From contig JBGAIB010000013.1 in the NCBI GenBank assembly GCA_044225825.1, positions 1 to 64,000 of the forward strand: a stretch of 64,000 nucleotides of DNA, written 5' to 3'. How positions within the stretch are numbered: position 1 is the first letter of the stretch; the number at the start of each line of letters is the position of its first letter. A model generated the notes under the pieces. It was not told the origin of the DNA. It searched no databases and saw nothing but the letters and a program-made list of their open reading frames with translations. This stretch comes from Bog-950 sp044225825. GTDB lineage: Bacteria > Bacteroidota > Bacteroidia > Chitinophagales > LD1. Positions 26,874 to 36,578 of the stretch are shown here, piece by piece. The position numbers and the translations under genes are program-made.

Positions 26874-28089
26874 ATGCAGGAACAAATTCCCTGATTTTTA
26901 CGGCCATTATCTGGCTCCATAACCGGTAACCGGTAGAGTTATTATGCAGATCAACCGGCCAGTATAACTGTTCGGATGTAAGCTTTTGTTTTTCCATCTG
27001 TTGTTGAAATTCATCGAACAGGTTCACCACCAACATCGTATCATAGCCATGAAACTGATTTAGAAGCGCGACTAATTGGCTGTCCTGCTGCTTAAAATCG
27101 CTTAGGAGCGGATGTATTACCAGCAGCAGCTTAAAATGATGCTGTTGCGCTAGCAGCCGGAAACTATCAACACAGTCTTTTAATTTATCCAGGGCCTCCT
27201 GTTGCATTTGCTTGAACTCGCTTTCCTGCCGCAGCAGCCAGTTGTAATGCAGTACCCGGTGGGCGACCAACCGGGTGACCATGCTGGCCGCGTACAGGTA
27301 TTCCCAATTAGGAGATGGCTTCAGGCAAATAGTGCTATCGGGTAGAAAGCGTTCAAAGCCTCCTCGTTCAATTACGTCAAAGATATCGGATTGATTAAAG
27401 CACACGATAACCGCATCCGGTTTGTAGGGTAGCAATCGGCACTTTAAAAGCATGTATTCAAAAAAAGGATCGCTGCCGCTGGCGCCGCAGTTCATTACGC
27501 GGTAAACAGAGTCAGACCTTAATTGCAGGTTCAGGAGGTACGGCCAGGTTGAATCAGCTGGTGTGCCTACACCTTCTGTAAAGGAATCTCCCAGGGCCAT
27601 GATTCGTATCTCACCTGGCTTTTTTTGCATTGGAACATCAACATCCCTGAATCCAACAGCGTTATACCGGTGTTCGTATTGGTGATTGGGTTCGCCGACG
27701 AAGCGATTTGTGTTGGGCTCGTTTACAGCAATCCATTGCCAGGTATCCGGTATATAGCGATTGATAAACCGAAACTTTTGTAATAGGGTATTGGAATGAT
27801 AAGAATAATTGCCCAGGCGTTCATAGTAGCTCAGGCAATCGTCGGGCCGTATGAAAAACCACAAGGCAATTTCACAAACAAATAAAGTAATGAGTACCGG
27901 AATTACCGCCAATAAGGATTTGTAAACGAAAGGATACTTATGCTCCCAAGCCTTAGCTGCAAAAGCCACCAGCAGCACCAGGAGGCTGTATAAAATGAAG
28001 GTGGTAATAAAATTAACTATGCCAAGCGTTAGTTGCACTAACACCCATAGGACGCACACTATATATAGAAAAAGAACTAATCGCTTCAC
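26863..28089 (-). CDS. Membrane-anchored SGNH/GDSL hydrolase-like protein
   Basis: 408 residues from a GTG. Three hydrophobic segments occupy about residues 4-85; the rest is an SGNH fold: block I ALGDSFTEG (nucleophile Ser), NCGASGSD (block II Gly), block III-like VIVCFNQSD, and block V DLHNNSTGY (Asp/His). Such proteins often de-esterify exopolysaccharides. The substrate is unknown. The DUF4290 gene lies 29 bp upstream on the same strand, suggesting a shared transcript. Confidence 0.75.
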   Translation of the reverse strand: MKRLVLFLYIVCVLWVLVQLTLGIVNFITTFILYSLLVLLVAFAAKAWEHKYPFVYKSLLAVIPVLITLFVCEIALWFFIRPDDCLSYYERLGNYSYHSNTLLQKFRFINRYIPDTWQWIAVNEPNTNRFVGEPNHQYEHRYNAVGFRDVDVPMQKKPGEIRIMALGDSFTEGVGTPADSTWPYLLNLQLRSDSVYRVMNCGASGSDPFFEYMLLKCRLLPYKPDAVIVCFNQSDIFDVIERGGFERFLPDSTICLKPSPNWEYLYAASMVTRLVAHRVLHYNWLLRQESEFKQMQQEALDKLKDCVDSFRLLAQQHHFKLLLVIHPLLSDFKQQDSQLVALLNQFHGYDTMLVVNLFDEFQQQMEKQKLTSEQLYWPVDLHNNSTGYRLWSQIMAVKIREFVPAFKP

Positions 28090-28118
28090 GCCTTTGGGTA
28101 CTAGTCAGTCCGTAATTT

Positions 28119-28811
28119 TTACTGCGGACGCTTCTTCTTGAAGTGTTTATTGCGGTTCTGGTTGCTGCCGCCGTGCCCGCCTCCACCACCATGGCGGAAC
28201 TTACCACCACCGTTATTTTTGCCTTTGGACTTAAAGTCGTTACCAGGGCGCTGTTTGCTGTTAGCACGGGCAAGCGAACCTAAATCCTGGTCGTCGGACA
28301 CTACCAGCGCACCTTTCGAAAGCAGGCGCAGGTCATTTTTAATGGTCTCATCATTTACGGCCTCTTTGCTCCAGTTTTGGTAAACCAGTTTCATGAAGTT
28401 ACCGATGCAATTGGTAAAGCCCACTTGCTTATCAGGGTCTTCGGTTTCAACGGCTTTCTTCACGAGCTTCTCTACGTTTTTGCCGTAGTGCTTATAGCGT
28501 ATGCGGCTTTGCGGGTAAGGCAGGCGTTCTGGACGGCGCTCGATCTCCTCCCGTTTCTTAATGGGATAAGGCGAATTCACATCCAGGGAATAGCCACTCA
28601 TAATGAACAAGTGGTCCCAAAGTTTATGGCGGAAATCTTCCACGTTGCGCAAATGCGGATTCAGTTGCCCCATCAGTTCAATGATTTCTTTCGCAAACTG
28701 GTTGCGCTTAATGGGGTCTTTTTCTTTCAAACAATTTTCGACGATACGTTGTACGTGGCGGCCGTATTCTTTCAGCACCAGTTTGTTTCTTATGGTATTA
28801 TATTCTGCCAT
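28119..28811 (-). CDS. DUF4290 domain protein
   Basis: 230 residues. The conserved N-terminal 170 (YNTIRNKLVLKEYGRHVQRI, FRHKLWDHLFIMSGY, PYPQSRIRYKHYGKNVEKL) match DUF4290, a Bacteroidota family without known function. The C-terminal 60 are a basic Gly/Asn/Lys-rich tail (GGGKFRHGGGGGHGG, ending KKKRPQ), which resembles RNA-binding tails; that is inference. No signal or membrane segment. The 285 bp upstream to uvrD shows no gene or RNA. Confidence 0.8.
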   Translation of the reverse strand: MAEYNTIRNKLVLKEYGRHVQRIVENCLKEKDPIKRNQFAKEIIELMGQLNPHLRNVEDFRHKLWDHLFIMSGYSLDVNSPYPIKKREEIERRPERLPYPQSRIRYKHYGKNVEKLVKKAVETEDPDKQVGFTNCIGNFMKLVYQNWSKEAVNDETIKNDLRLLSKGALVVSDDQDLGSLARANSKQRPGNDFKSKGKNNGGGKFRHGGGGGHGGSNQNRNKHFKKKRPQ

Positions 28812-29096
28812 AGTAATGGAGTATGATTAACTTAGTTTAAATCAATAAAGTAATTGCTGTAATTGGGGCAACCAGCCTTTCGTATAGTTAACCGGCGACT
28901 TAACGGGAGGGTTGTTAACGCCTGCAACTGATTTGCGGTTGACCTTACGAAGATAATAATAATTTAAATACAAAGGTTTTGCCCAAAAAGGCATCTGGTA
29001 TTGATGCCGAGCAAAGGGAGCTAAGGCGTGTTGGTGCGAACGGACAAAGGCAGTCCAGCCGGTAATGTTCTAGCTAAACATCTTCGCGGCAAAGAC

Positions 29097-31400
29097 TTAG
29101 CCGTTCTTGATGATTTTTACCTTGGCAAACTTGAGCATGATTTTCTTTACCCCAAAGGAGTTAAAGAACACCGAGGCAATGCGGTTGGCTCCGCTGCCTT
29201 CTATGCTCACTACCTTACCATCGCCGAACTTCTCGTGCTGAATTTCCATGCCAACCTGCAGGGTACTGGCATCGTCAGGCACAAAGGGCTCGTCGGTATT
29301 GTTGCTAACCGGTGGTGCTGCCTGCGATTTTACGAGGGGCTTGGGGTATTGCGCTTTGGGCGCAAAACCACCGCTTAATCCACTGGTGCCACTATTGCTA
29401 TGCACCTGTGGACGCTTGATTTCACCATGGTGCGACACCAGGCCTTCGGGTATTTCCTGCAAAAATCGACTTTGGTCGCAGTAGTTTAATTGTCCGAATT
29501 TATAGCGCGTATTCGCATAGGTAAGGAACAAGCGCTTTTCGGCGCGTGTTATGGCAACATAGAACAACCGGCGCTCCTCTTCCAGGTCTTCGAGGCTATA
29601 GAGCGATTGTTGGCCCGGAAAAAGGTTTTCTTCCATACCTACTACATATACCACCGCAAACTCCAGACCTTTAGCGGCATGTACCGTCATTAGTTTTACC
29701 GTGTCCAGGTTTTCTGTGTCTTTTTCATCGCCGGTCAGCAGGGTTACATTTTGTAGAAACGAGCCCAGGCTTTTATCAGTCAGCATGTTTATCTCTTCCA
29801 CATTCGCATCTTCTGCCACCACATCTTCTTCTACAAACTCTTTTATGGAGTTCAGTAACTCCTGAATGTTTTCGTACCGGCTAACGCCCTCCACGGTTTT
29901 ATCGCTGTATAATTCCGCTACCAGCTTGGTAGTGCTGCCAATGTGTTTGGCTAATTCGTAGGCATTCAGCTTTTTCTCCTGTGCGCCAAAGCTCTTAATC
30001 ATCAGCACAAATTCTTCGATGGCATTCTTGGTGCGCGTTGCCATATCGTAATACTGCACCTCCTGTAATACATCCCATGGGCGTTTGCCTTCGTTGGCTG
30101 CGGTGATTATTACCTTGTCCATGGTAGTTTGACCGATACCACGGGCAGGATAGTTAATTACCCGTTTCAGCGCCTCTTCGTCATATGGGTTTATGGTTAG
30201 TTTCAGATAGGCCAGCAAGTCCTTCACTTCTTTGCGCTGGTAGAAACTCATTCCTCCATAAATCCGGTAAGGAATATTCTGTCGCCGAAGGGCTTCTTCA
30301 AATGCCCGCGATTGTGCGTTGGTGCGATATAGTATGGCAAAGTCGGCATTCTTGTAATGCTCACGCATCCGCAACTCCTGGATGCTGTCGGCCACCCAAC
30401 GACCTTCCTCATTATCGCTGGGGGTGCGTACAATTTTAATCGATTCGCCTTTTTCGTTCTGGGTCCAGATTTCCTTTTTAAGCTGATGCTTATTGCGGTA
30501 AATAAGTTCGTTGGCCGCTTTTACAATGTTTTGCGTACTGCGGTAATTTTGCTCCAGCTTAAATACGCGTAACTCAGGGAAGTCCTTTTCAAAATTCAGG
30601 ATATTATCAATAGTAGCGCCACGGAAAGCATAAATACTCTGTGCATCGTCACCTACCACGGTTATGTTCTGGAATACATCAGCAATCCGTTTTACAATGG
30701 CGTACTGCAAGTGGTTGGTATCCTGAAACTCATCTATCAGCACATACTTAAACTTATGCTGGTATTTATACAAGGCATCAGGGAATTTTTCGAAGATGAT
30801 ATATATGTTAAGGAGCAGATCGTCAAAATCCATGGCGCCGCTTTTAAAGCAGCGCTCACAATACAGCTTGTATATCTGCCCGGTTGCGGGACGGCGGGTG
30901 CTGCGGTCTTCTGCCAGCAGTTCAGGATCCTGCATATAAGCGTCAGGCATTACCAGCGCATTCTTCATAGCAGAAATGCGATACTGAATCTGGTTGGGCT
31001 TATAAATTTTGTCGTCCAGGTTCTGTTCCTTAATAATGGTCTTAATCAGCGAACGCGAATCCTCCGTATCATATATGGTAAAGTTGGAAGGATAGCCAAT
31101 ACGCGGTGCTTCTACCCGTAAAATACGGGCAAACACAGAGTGGAAAGTGCCCATATACAAACTGCGGGCATCAGTGCCGGCAATTTTTTCGATGCGGCTG
31201 CGCATCGATTCCGAAGCTTTATTGGTAAAGGTTAAGGCCAAAATGGAAAAAGCATCAACTCCGCTGCGCATCAGGTGCGCAATGCGGTAGGTAAGTACCC
31301 GCGTTTTACCCGAACCGGGACCGGCCACTATCATGGTTGGTCCATCGGTATTAACTACCGCTGCACGCTGGGGTTCATTTAATTCATCTAAATACGACAT
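29097..31400 (-). CDS. uvrD: ATP-dependent DNA helicase UvrD/PcrA family
   Basis: 767 residues, usual length. A 3'-5' superfamily 1 helicase acting in nucleotide-excision and mismatch repair and at stalled forks. Motifs in order: VAGPGSGKTRVLTYRI (I), ALTFTNKASESM (Ia), LIDEFQDTNHLQ (II), VVGDDAQSIYAFRGA (III), QNYRST (IV), LMTVHAAKGLEF (V), YVAITRAEKRL (VI). The C-terminal tail has the PcrA-like QHEKFGDGKVV segment. A TATTTTCG box lies 5-12 bp before the ATG. uvrA follows at 33620 on the other strand. Confidence 0.95.
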   Translation of the reverse strand: MSYLDELNEPQRAAVVNTDGPTMIVAGPGSGKTRVLTYRIAHLMRSGVDAFSILALTFTNKASESMRSRIEKIAGTDARSLYMGTFHSVFARILRVEAPRIGYPSNFTIYDTEDSRSLIKTIIKEQNLDDKIYKPNQIQYRISAMKNALVMPDAYMQDPELLAEDRSTRRPATGQIYKLYCERCFKSGAMDFDDLLLNIYIIFEKFPDALYKYQHKFKYVLIDEFQDTNHLQYAIVKRIADVFQNITVVGDDAQSIYAFRGATIDNILNFEKDFPELRVFKLEQNYRSTQNIVKAANELIYRNKHQLKKEIWTQNEKGESIKIVRTPSDNEEGRWVADSIQELRMREHYKNADFAILYRTNAQSRAFEEALRRQNIPYRIYGGMSFYQRKEVKDLLAYLKLTINPYDEEALKRVINYPARGIGQTTMDKVIITAANEGKRPWDVLQEVQYYDMATRTKNAIEEFVLMIKSFGAQEKKLNAYELAKHIGSTTKLVAELYSDKTVEGVSRYENIQELLNSIKEFVEEDVVAEDANVEEINMLTDKSLGSFLQNVTLLTGDEKDTENLDTVKLMTVHAAKGLEFAVVYVVGMEENLFPGQQSLYSLEDLEEERRLFYVAITRAEKRLFLTYANTRYKFGQLNYCDQSRFLQEIPEGLVSHHGEIKRPQVHSNSGTSGLSGGFAPKAQYPKPLVKSQAAPPVSNNTDEPFVPDDASTLQVGMEIQHEKFGDGKVVSIEGSGANRIASVFFNSFGVKKIMLKFAKVKIIKNG

Positions 31401-31404
31401 GCGG

Positions 31405-31412
31405 CGAAAATA
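31405..31412 (-). promoter_or_regulatory. -7-like box (TATTTTCG) before uvrD
   Basis: A minus-strand TATTTTCG, seven of eight matches to TAnnTTTG, placed just before the start codon. The identical octamer precedes trmB and the amidohydrolase gene at 53797. Confidence 0.45.
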
Positions 31413-31466
31413 GAACTTGAAAGAGTATTACTCTAAAGAATTTTAAACAGGTAACAGCTGTGCTAA

Positions 31467-32249
31467 CTAATTTAACCACTTCACCCGTTTGCGTATTTGA
31501 TAGATAAGCCATTGTGGTGTTAAAAGCGCTAAAAACAACATCAGTTTGGTCATTGCTCCGGGTATAACCACCGCCTTGTTTTTAAACAGCCCGTCTACGC
31601 CGGCCTTTGCCACTTCCCTGGCATCCATCATAATGCCCAACTTTTTACCTAACTCCACATTGATAACGTTGGGGTCGTATAAGTTTGTAGCGGTTGCTCC
31701 CGGACAAAGACAGGTTACATGAACCCCGTACAACTTTAGCTCAGTATGCAGGCTTTGAGTAAAGCTTTTAATAAAGGTTTTAGTGCCGCCATAATAACCA
31801 ATCCCCGGAAAGGCTCTATAGGCCGAAATGGATGATGTATTAAGAATATACCCTCGTCCGCGTTCGCGCATATGATTGCCAAACAAGGTACAGAGTTGTG
31901 CAACGGTAACCGTGTGCAACAATAGCATGGAAAGCGCGCTGTCCAATTGGGCATCAACAACCTGTCCGAAAAAGAAAAAGCCCGCATTGTTAACCAATAC
32001 TTCTACTTCCAGCCTTTCGCGTTGACAATGGTCAAAAACCTCCTGAGCAGCCCAGGTGCTGGCTAAATTAAGGCAAAGTGTTTCAACCCTCACGGTATGG
32101 CGTTGTGTCAGATCGTGCCGATAGTGTTCCAGCAGCTCGGCTTGGTTGCTTACCAGCAGCAGGGCATATCCTTTCCGACCAAGCAGATGGGCAATTTCCA
32201 GCCCAATGCCTGAAGAGCCTCCGGTTATTAGAGCAAATTTTTCAGGCAT
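31467..32249 (-). CDS. Short-chain dehydrogenase/reductase
   Basis: 260 residues. Classical SDR: NAD(P)-binding TGGSSGIGLEIAHLL, VNNAGF, catalytic Ser in NTSSIS and YYGGTK (YxxxK). The C-terminus is hydrophobic (LMLFLALLTPQWLIYQI) and basic, as in membrane-associated SDRs. The start overlaps the end of the upstream flavin oxidoreductase gene by 8 bp, so the two are likely coupled and may act on one substrate, which is unknown. Confidence 0.88.
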   Translation of the reverse strand: MPEKFALITGGSSGIGLEIAHLLGRKGYALLLVSNQAELLEHYRHDLTQRHTVRVETLCLNLASTWAAQEVFDHCQRERLEVEVLVNNAGFFFFGQVVDAQLDSALSMLLLHTVTVAQLCTLFGNHMRERGRGYILNTSSISAYRAFPGIGYYGGTKTFIKSFTQSLHTELKLYGVHVTCLCPGATATNLYDPNVINVELGKKLGIMMDAREVAKAGVDGLFKNKAVVIPGAMTKLMLFLALLTPQWLIYQIRKRVKWLN

Positions 32250-33462
32250 GGTTAAGACGATTAATTTTTTGTTGCAAATCAGCAGGAATGGTTGTTTCGT
32301 TCAAATGGCAACTCATAACTCCGCTGTACATCTTTGCCACGCAGTAATTACAAATGGTGCAGGCAGAACTGCTGATCAACTCATTGCGCAACTGATTAAT
32401 GAAATCGGGTTGTACTATTAAAGCCCGGGCGAGGGCAATAAATTCAAAGCCCCTGTCCATTGCTGTGTTGATTGTTTCCATGGAATTCATTCCCCCCACC
32501 AGTACTACCGGAATTTTAATTTCTCCCTGAATGTTGGCTGCATCTTCCATAAAGTAACCCTCCCGGAAGGGCGCACTTGCTATTAATTGCCTGCCGAACC
32601 ATTTCACGAAAAACTTCTTGAATGGTTCGCTGATAAAGTAGGCCATGATATCAATGGGCATACTGCCGCGCATTACATACATGGGCGCCTTGCTTACAAA
32701 GCCACCGGACACCACAATGGCATCTGCTCCGCAGCTGGCAATTTGTTTGGCGGTTTCAATGCCCTCCCCTTTAGTGATGCCGCCTTCAAATCCGTCATGG
32801 CTGTTCATTTTAACCAGCAGGGCCTTGTCGGCAGGCAAAGCTGCGCGCACGGCATGTAGTATTTCGCGCATAAAACGACTTCGGTTTTCAAAAGAATCGC
32901 CGTAGGCATCACTGCGTTTGTTGGTGTAAGGCGAAAGAAATTGGCTGATTAGGTAGCCATGGCCTGCGTGTATTTCAATGGCATCAAATCCCGATTCTAC
33001 TGCCAGGTGCACTGCAAGTGTAAAATCGCTCCGTATGACTTCAAAATCCTGCTGCTTCATCGCGCGGGGGAAAGTGGGGCCATACCAATTAATGCCGCCT
33101 GAAGGAGCTATGGGCCTGGTGCCTGTAACTGCTGCATTTGCCATATTGCCGCAGTGCCCCAGTTGAATGGATGCGGCAGCACCTTCGGCATGCAGCGCAT
33201 CGGTAAACTTTCGCAGTTCCGGAACAATTTCTTTGCGTAGCCAAAGCTGGTGCGGAAAGGATAAACCGCTTTTAGATACAGCTGCATATGCCAGGGTGCT
33301 CATGCCAATACCACCGGCCGCCACCGAACGGTGATAGGCTATCAGTTCCGGCGTTATGGTGTGACCCATGCTCATACCCTCGAAAGCAGCTGCACGTATG
33401 CTTCGGTTGCGCAACAGTAACGGACCCAGTTTGCCGGGCGTAAAGAGTTTAGAGCGGTTCAC
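32242..33462 (-). CDS. NADH:flavin oxidoreductase (old yellow enzyme family)
   Basis: 406 residues from a GTG. FMN-dependent TIM barrel: LFTPGKLGPLLLRNRSIRAA, SIQLGHCGN, FDAIEIHAGHGYLISQFLSP, NKRSDAYGDSFENRSRF, VVLVGGMNS. C-terminal Cys residues (SACTICNYCVAK...MSCHL) recall the iron-sulfur binding part of larger 2,4-dienoyl-CoA reductases, but the second domain of those enzymes is absent. It is coupled to the SDR gene; the target is probably an enone or enoyl compound. Confidence 0.85.
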   Translation of the reverse strand: MNRSKLFTPGKLGPLLLRNRSIRAAAFEGMSMGHTITPELIAYHRSVAAGGIGMSTLAYAAVSKSGLSFPHQLWLRKEIVPELRKFTDALHAEGAAASIQLGHCGNMANAAVTGTRPIAPSGGINWYGPTFPRAMKQQDFEVIRSDFTLAVHLAVESGFDAIEIHAGHGYLISQFLSPYTNKRSDAYGDSFENRSRFMREILHAVRAALPADKALLVKMNSHDGFEGGITKGEGIETAKQIASCGADAIVVSGGFVSKAPMYVMRGSMPIDIMAYFISEPFKKFFVKWFGRQLIASAPFREGYFMEDAANIQGEIKIPVVLVGGMNSMETINTAMDRGFEFIALARALIVQPDFINQLRNELISSSACTICNYCVAKMYSGVMSCHLNETTIPADLQQKINRLNHA

Positions 33463-33619
33463 GTAACTAAATAAAGGAAATAGCAGTAAGCCGCCTCTTA
33501 ATTTTTAACAATCTATTGGCAATGAGTGTTGAAGGATGCTAAAGCTTTTGTTCTGCAAGCCTTAGAAACTTTAATCTCCTGTTTTTGTTATCGGGTTTAG
33601 TTAATTTCGCACCCTTCTA

Positions 33620-36523
33620 ATGGCCACAAAAAGTACAAGCAAGGATAAAGTGAACGAGCCCATTGGCCTCGAACCCGACAACATCGAGGTTTTTGGTTCG
33701 CGCGTGCACAACCTTAAAAATATGGACGTAACCATCCCGCGTAACGAGCTGGTGGTTATTACCGGTATTTCGGGCAGTGGCAAATCGTCGCTGGCCTTTG
33801 ATACCATTTACAACGAAGGACAACGCCGCTATCTCGATTCCTTCTCCGCTTATGCCCGTCAGTTTATCGGTGGCTATGAGCGACCTGATGTAGATAAGAT
33901 AACCGGCCTGTCGCCCGTTATCTCCATCGAACAGAAATCGGTTAACCGGAATCCCCGTTCCACGGTAGGAACAGTAACCGAGATCTATGACTTTATGCGT
34001 TTGCTCTTTGCCCGGGCAGGGGAGGCTTACTCCTATGTGACCGGTAAAAAGATGGTGAAGTTTACCGAGGAGCAGATTATAGATAACCTGTTGCAGCAAC
34101 ATAACGGCAAAAAAGCAGTTATACTAGCGCCTGTGGTGCGTGGCCGTAAGGGGCATTACCGCGAATTATTTGAGCAGGTGCGCAAACAAGGCTACCTGAA
34201 AATACGGGTGGACGGAGAAATAGTAGAGGTGAAGCCTAAAATGCAGGTTGACCGCTATGTGGTGCACGATATTGAATTGGTGATAGACCGGTTGAAGATT
34301 GAAAAGGATGCCCGCGACCGCATACGCACCGGTATAGGCCAGGCCATGAAGGCCGGTAAAGGATTAATTCAATTGCTGGATAGCGATACCGGCGAAGTGT
34401 TTAGTTACAGCAAGCACTTGATGTGTGTGGATTCCGGTATCTCCTACGAAGAACCGTCGCCAAATACCTTTTCATTTAACTCCCCTTATGGGGCCTGCAA
34501 CACCTGTAATGGCTTAGGTGTTACCTACGAGGTGAACTCGAAAGTGATTATCCCCGACGATAAGGTGTCGATTAACAAAGGCGGCATTTTACCGGTGGGC
34601 GAGGCACGTGATAATTATATCTTCCGAGAACTAACGGCTATCGCTAAAAAGTTTAAGTTCTCGCTCAACGACCCCATTAATAAAATTCCTGCCGAAGCGC
34701 TCAACTACATATTATATGGTGATGTAGAAGACCAAAGCGCTTTTGAAGAAGAGGATCTGGTGATAGAGGACTTTGATGAGCGCTGGTACACCCTGGCCAA
34801 AGGTGGATTGGTGGGCCTGCTGAAGAGATGTTTTCGCTTTACCAGCAGCGAAGCAATCCGCGAATGGGCGGAAGGGTATATGGAGCAGCACACCTGCCCC
34901 ACTTGCAAAGGCACCCGGTTAAAAAAGGAAAGCCTATGGTTCCGTATCGATGAACGCCACATTGGCGAATTATCGCATATGGATCTTACTGAACTGGCCA
35001 CCTGGTTCGAGAAACTGGAAGACCGCATGAGTGAACGCCAGCAACTGATAGCTAAAGACCTTTTAAAAGAAATACGCACCCGTATAAAATTCATACTTGA
35101 TGTAGGCCTGGATTACCTGGCGCTTGACCGACCAGCCAAGAGCCTGAGCGGTGGCGAATCGCAGCGTATTCGTTTGGCAACGCAAATAGGATCACAGCTT
35201 TCCGGTATCACCTATATTTTGGATGAGCCCAGTATTGGATTGCATCAACGCGATAACCGCAAGCTGATTACAGCACTGAAACAATTAGCAGCCAATCCCA
35301 ACACCGTTTTAGTTGTGGAGCACGATAAGGAGATAATGCTGGAGAGTGACTATATTATAGATATCGGACCGCGCGCAGGTGAACATGGCGGCAGAATTGT
35401 AGCAGCCGGCAAGCCAAAAGATTTTTTGAAGCAGGGCAGCACTACCGCACAATACCTGAGCAATAAACTGCAGATAGAAATACCTGCCAAACGCCGCGAA
35501 GGCAATGGCAAATTCCTACGATTGAAAGGTGCCAGTGGCAACAACCTGAAGAATGTAGATGTGGAGTTTCCTTTGGGTATGCTGGTTTGTGTAACCGGTG
35601 TAAGCGGTAGCGGTAAGTCTACACTGATTAATGAGACCCTTTATCCAATCCTGCACAATTACGTGTGGCAGGGCAGGCACAAACCATTAGCCTATAAAAA
35701 AGTGGAAGGTCTGGAGCATTTGGATAAGGTAATTGATATTGATCAATCCCCTATCGGACGAACACCACGCAGCAACCCTGTTACCTATATCAAAGTATTT
35801 GATGAAATACGGAAGTTGTATGCCATTTTGCCTGAAGCAAAAATACGTGGTTACACACCCGGCCGTTTTTCGTTTAACGTAAAAGGTGGCAGATGCGAAG
35901 AGTGTGGCGGCGGCGGCATGAAGGTGATTGAAATGAACTTTTTGCCCAACGTGGAAGTGATGTGCGAAAAGTGTAATGGCAAACGTTACAACCGCGAAAC
36001 GCTGGAAGTGCGCTACAAAGGCAAATCCATCAGCGATGTGTTGAATATGACGGTGGAAGACTCGCTGACCTTTTTTGAAAACATTCCGTCCATCTACCCC
36101 AAACTTAAAACGCTGAATGATGTAGGCTTAGGCTACCTGCGTTTGGGCCAATCCAGCACCACCCTTAGCGGTGGAGAAGCCCAGCGTGTTAAACTTGCGG
36201 CAGAGCTATCGAAAAAAGACACCGGCAAAACCTTCTATATATTAGATGAGCCTACTACCGGCCTGCATTTTGAAGATATCCGCGTATTGCTGGATGTACT
36301 GGGCAGATTGGTGGAACGTGGCAATACTGTTTTAGTAATTGAACATAACCTCGACGTTATTAAAGTAGCGGACTACATAATTGACATTGGCCCCGAAGGA
36401 GGTCATCGCGGAGGTTTGGTAATTGCCAAGGGTACACCTGAGGAAGTTGCCAAAGTAAAAGGCAGTCACACGGCCCAGTTTTTAAAAGAGGAACTGGCGG
36501 GTGGAATGGTTGCCAAACAATAG
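33620..36523 (+). CDS. uvrA: Excinuclease ABC subunit A
   Basis: 967 residues, normal UvrA length. DNA damage sensor of nucleotide excision repair. Two ABC modules: GISGSGKSSLAFDTIYNEGQ and GVSGSGKSTLINETL as Walker A, two signatures (LSGGESQRIRLATQIGS; LSGGEAQRVKLAAELSK) and two Walker B (YILDEPSIGLH; YILDEPTTGLH). Zinc-finger cysteines are in CNTCNGLG/CPTCKGTR and CEECGGGG/CEKCNGKRY. A TAATTTCG box ends 10 bp before the ATG. uvrB and uvrC are not present. Confidence 0.98.
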   Translation: MATKSTSKDKVNEPIGLEPDNIEVFGSRVHNLKNMDVTIPRNELVVITGISGSGKSSLAFDTIYNEGQRRYLDSFSAYARQFIGGYERPDVDKITGLSPVISIEQKSVNRNPRSTVGTVTEIYDFMRLLFARAGEAYSYVTGKKMVKFTEEQIIDNLLQQHNGKKAVILAPVVRGRKGHYRELFEQVRKQGYLKIRVDGEIVEVKPKMQVDRYVVHDIELVIDRLKIEKDARDRIRTGIGQAMKAGKGLIQLLDSDTGEVFSYSKHLMCVDSGISYEEPSPNTFSFNSPYGACNTCNGLGVTYEVNSKVIIPDDKVSINKGGILPVGEARDNYIFRELTAIAKKFKFSLNDPINKIPAEALNYILYGDVEDQSAFEEEDLVIEDFDERWYTLAKGGLVGLLKRCFRFTSSEAIREWAEGYMEQHTCPTCKGTRLKKESLWFRIDERHIGELSHMDLTELATWFEKLEDRMSERQQLIAKDLLKEIRTRIKFILDVGLDYLALDRPAKSLSGGESQRIRLATQIGSQLSGITYILDEPSIGLHQRDNRKLITALKQLAANPNTVLVVEHDKEIMLESDYIIDIGPRAGEHGGRIVAAGKPKDFLKQGSTTAQYLSNKLQIEIPAKRREGNGKFLRLKGASGNNLKNVDVEFPLGMLVCVTGVSGSGKSTLINETLYPILHNYVWQGRHKPLAYKKVEGLEHLDKVIDIDQSPIGRTPRSNPVTYIKVFDEIRKLYAILPEAKIRGYTPGRFSFNVKGGRCEECGGGGMKVIEMNFLPNVEVMCEKCNGKRYNRETLEVRYKGKSISDVLNMTVEDSLTFFENIPSIYPKLKTLNDVGLGYLRLGQSSTTLSGGEAQRVKLAAELSKKDTGKTFYILDEPTTGLHFEDIRVLLDVLGRLVERGNTVLVIEHNLDVIKVADYIIDIGPEGGHRGGLVIAKGTPEEVAKVKGSHTAQFLKEELAGGMVAKQ

Positions 36524-36578
36524 TTAAAATGCGCTCCGGCTATTTAGCTGCTACACTAAAATATCGCTATACTTAACC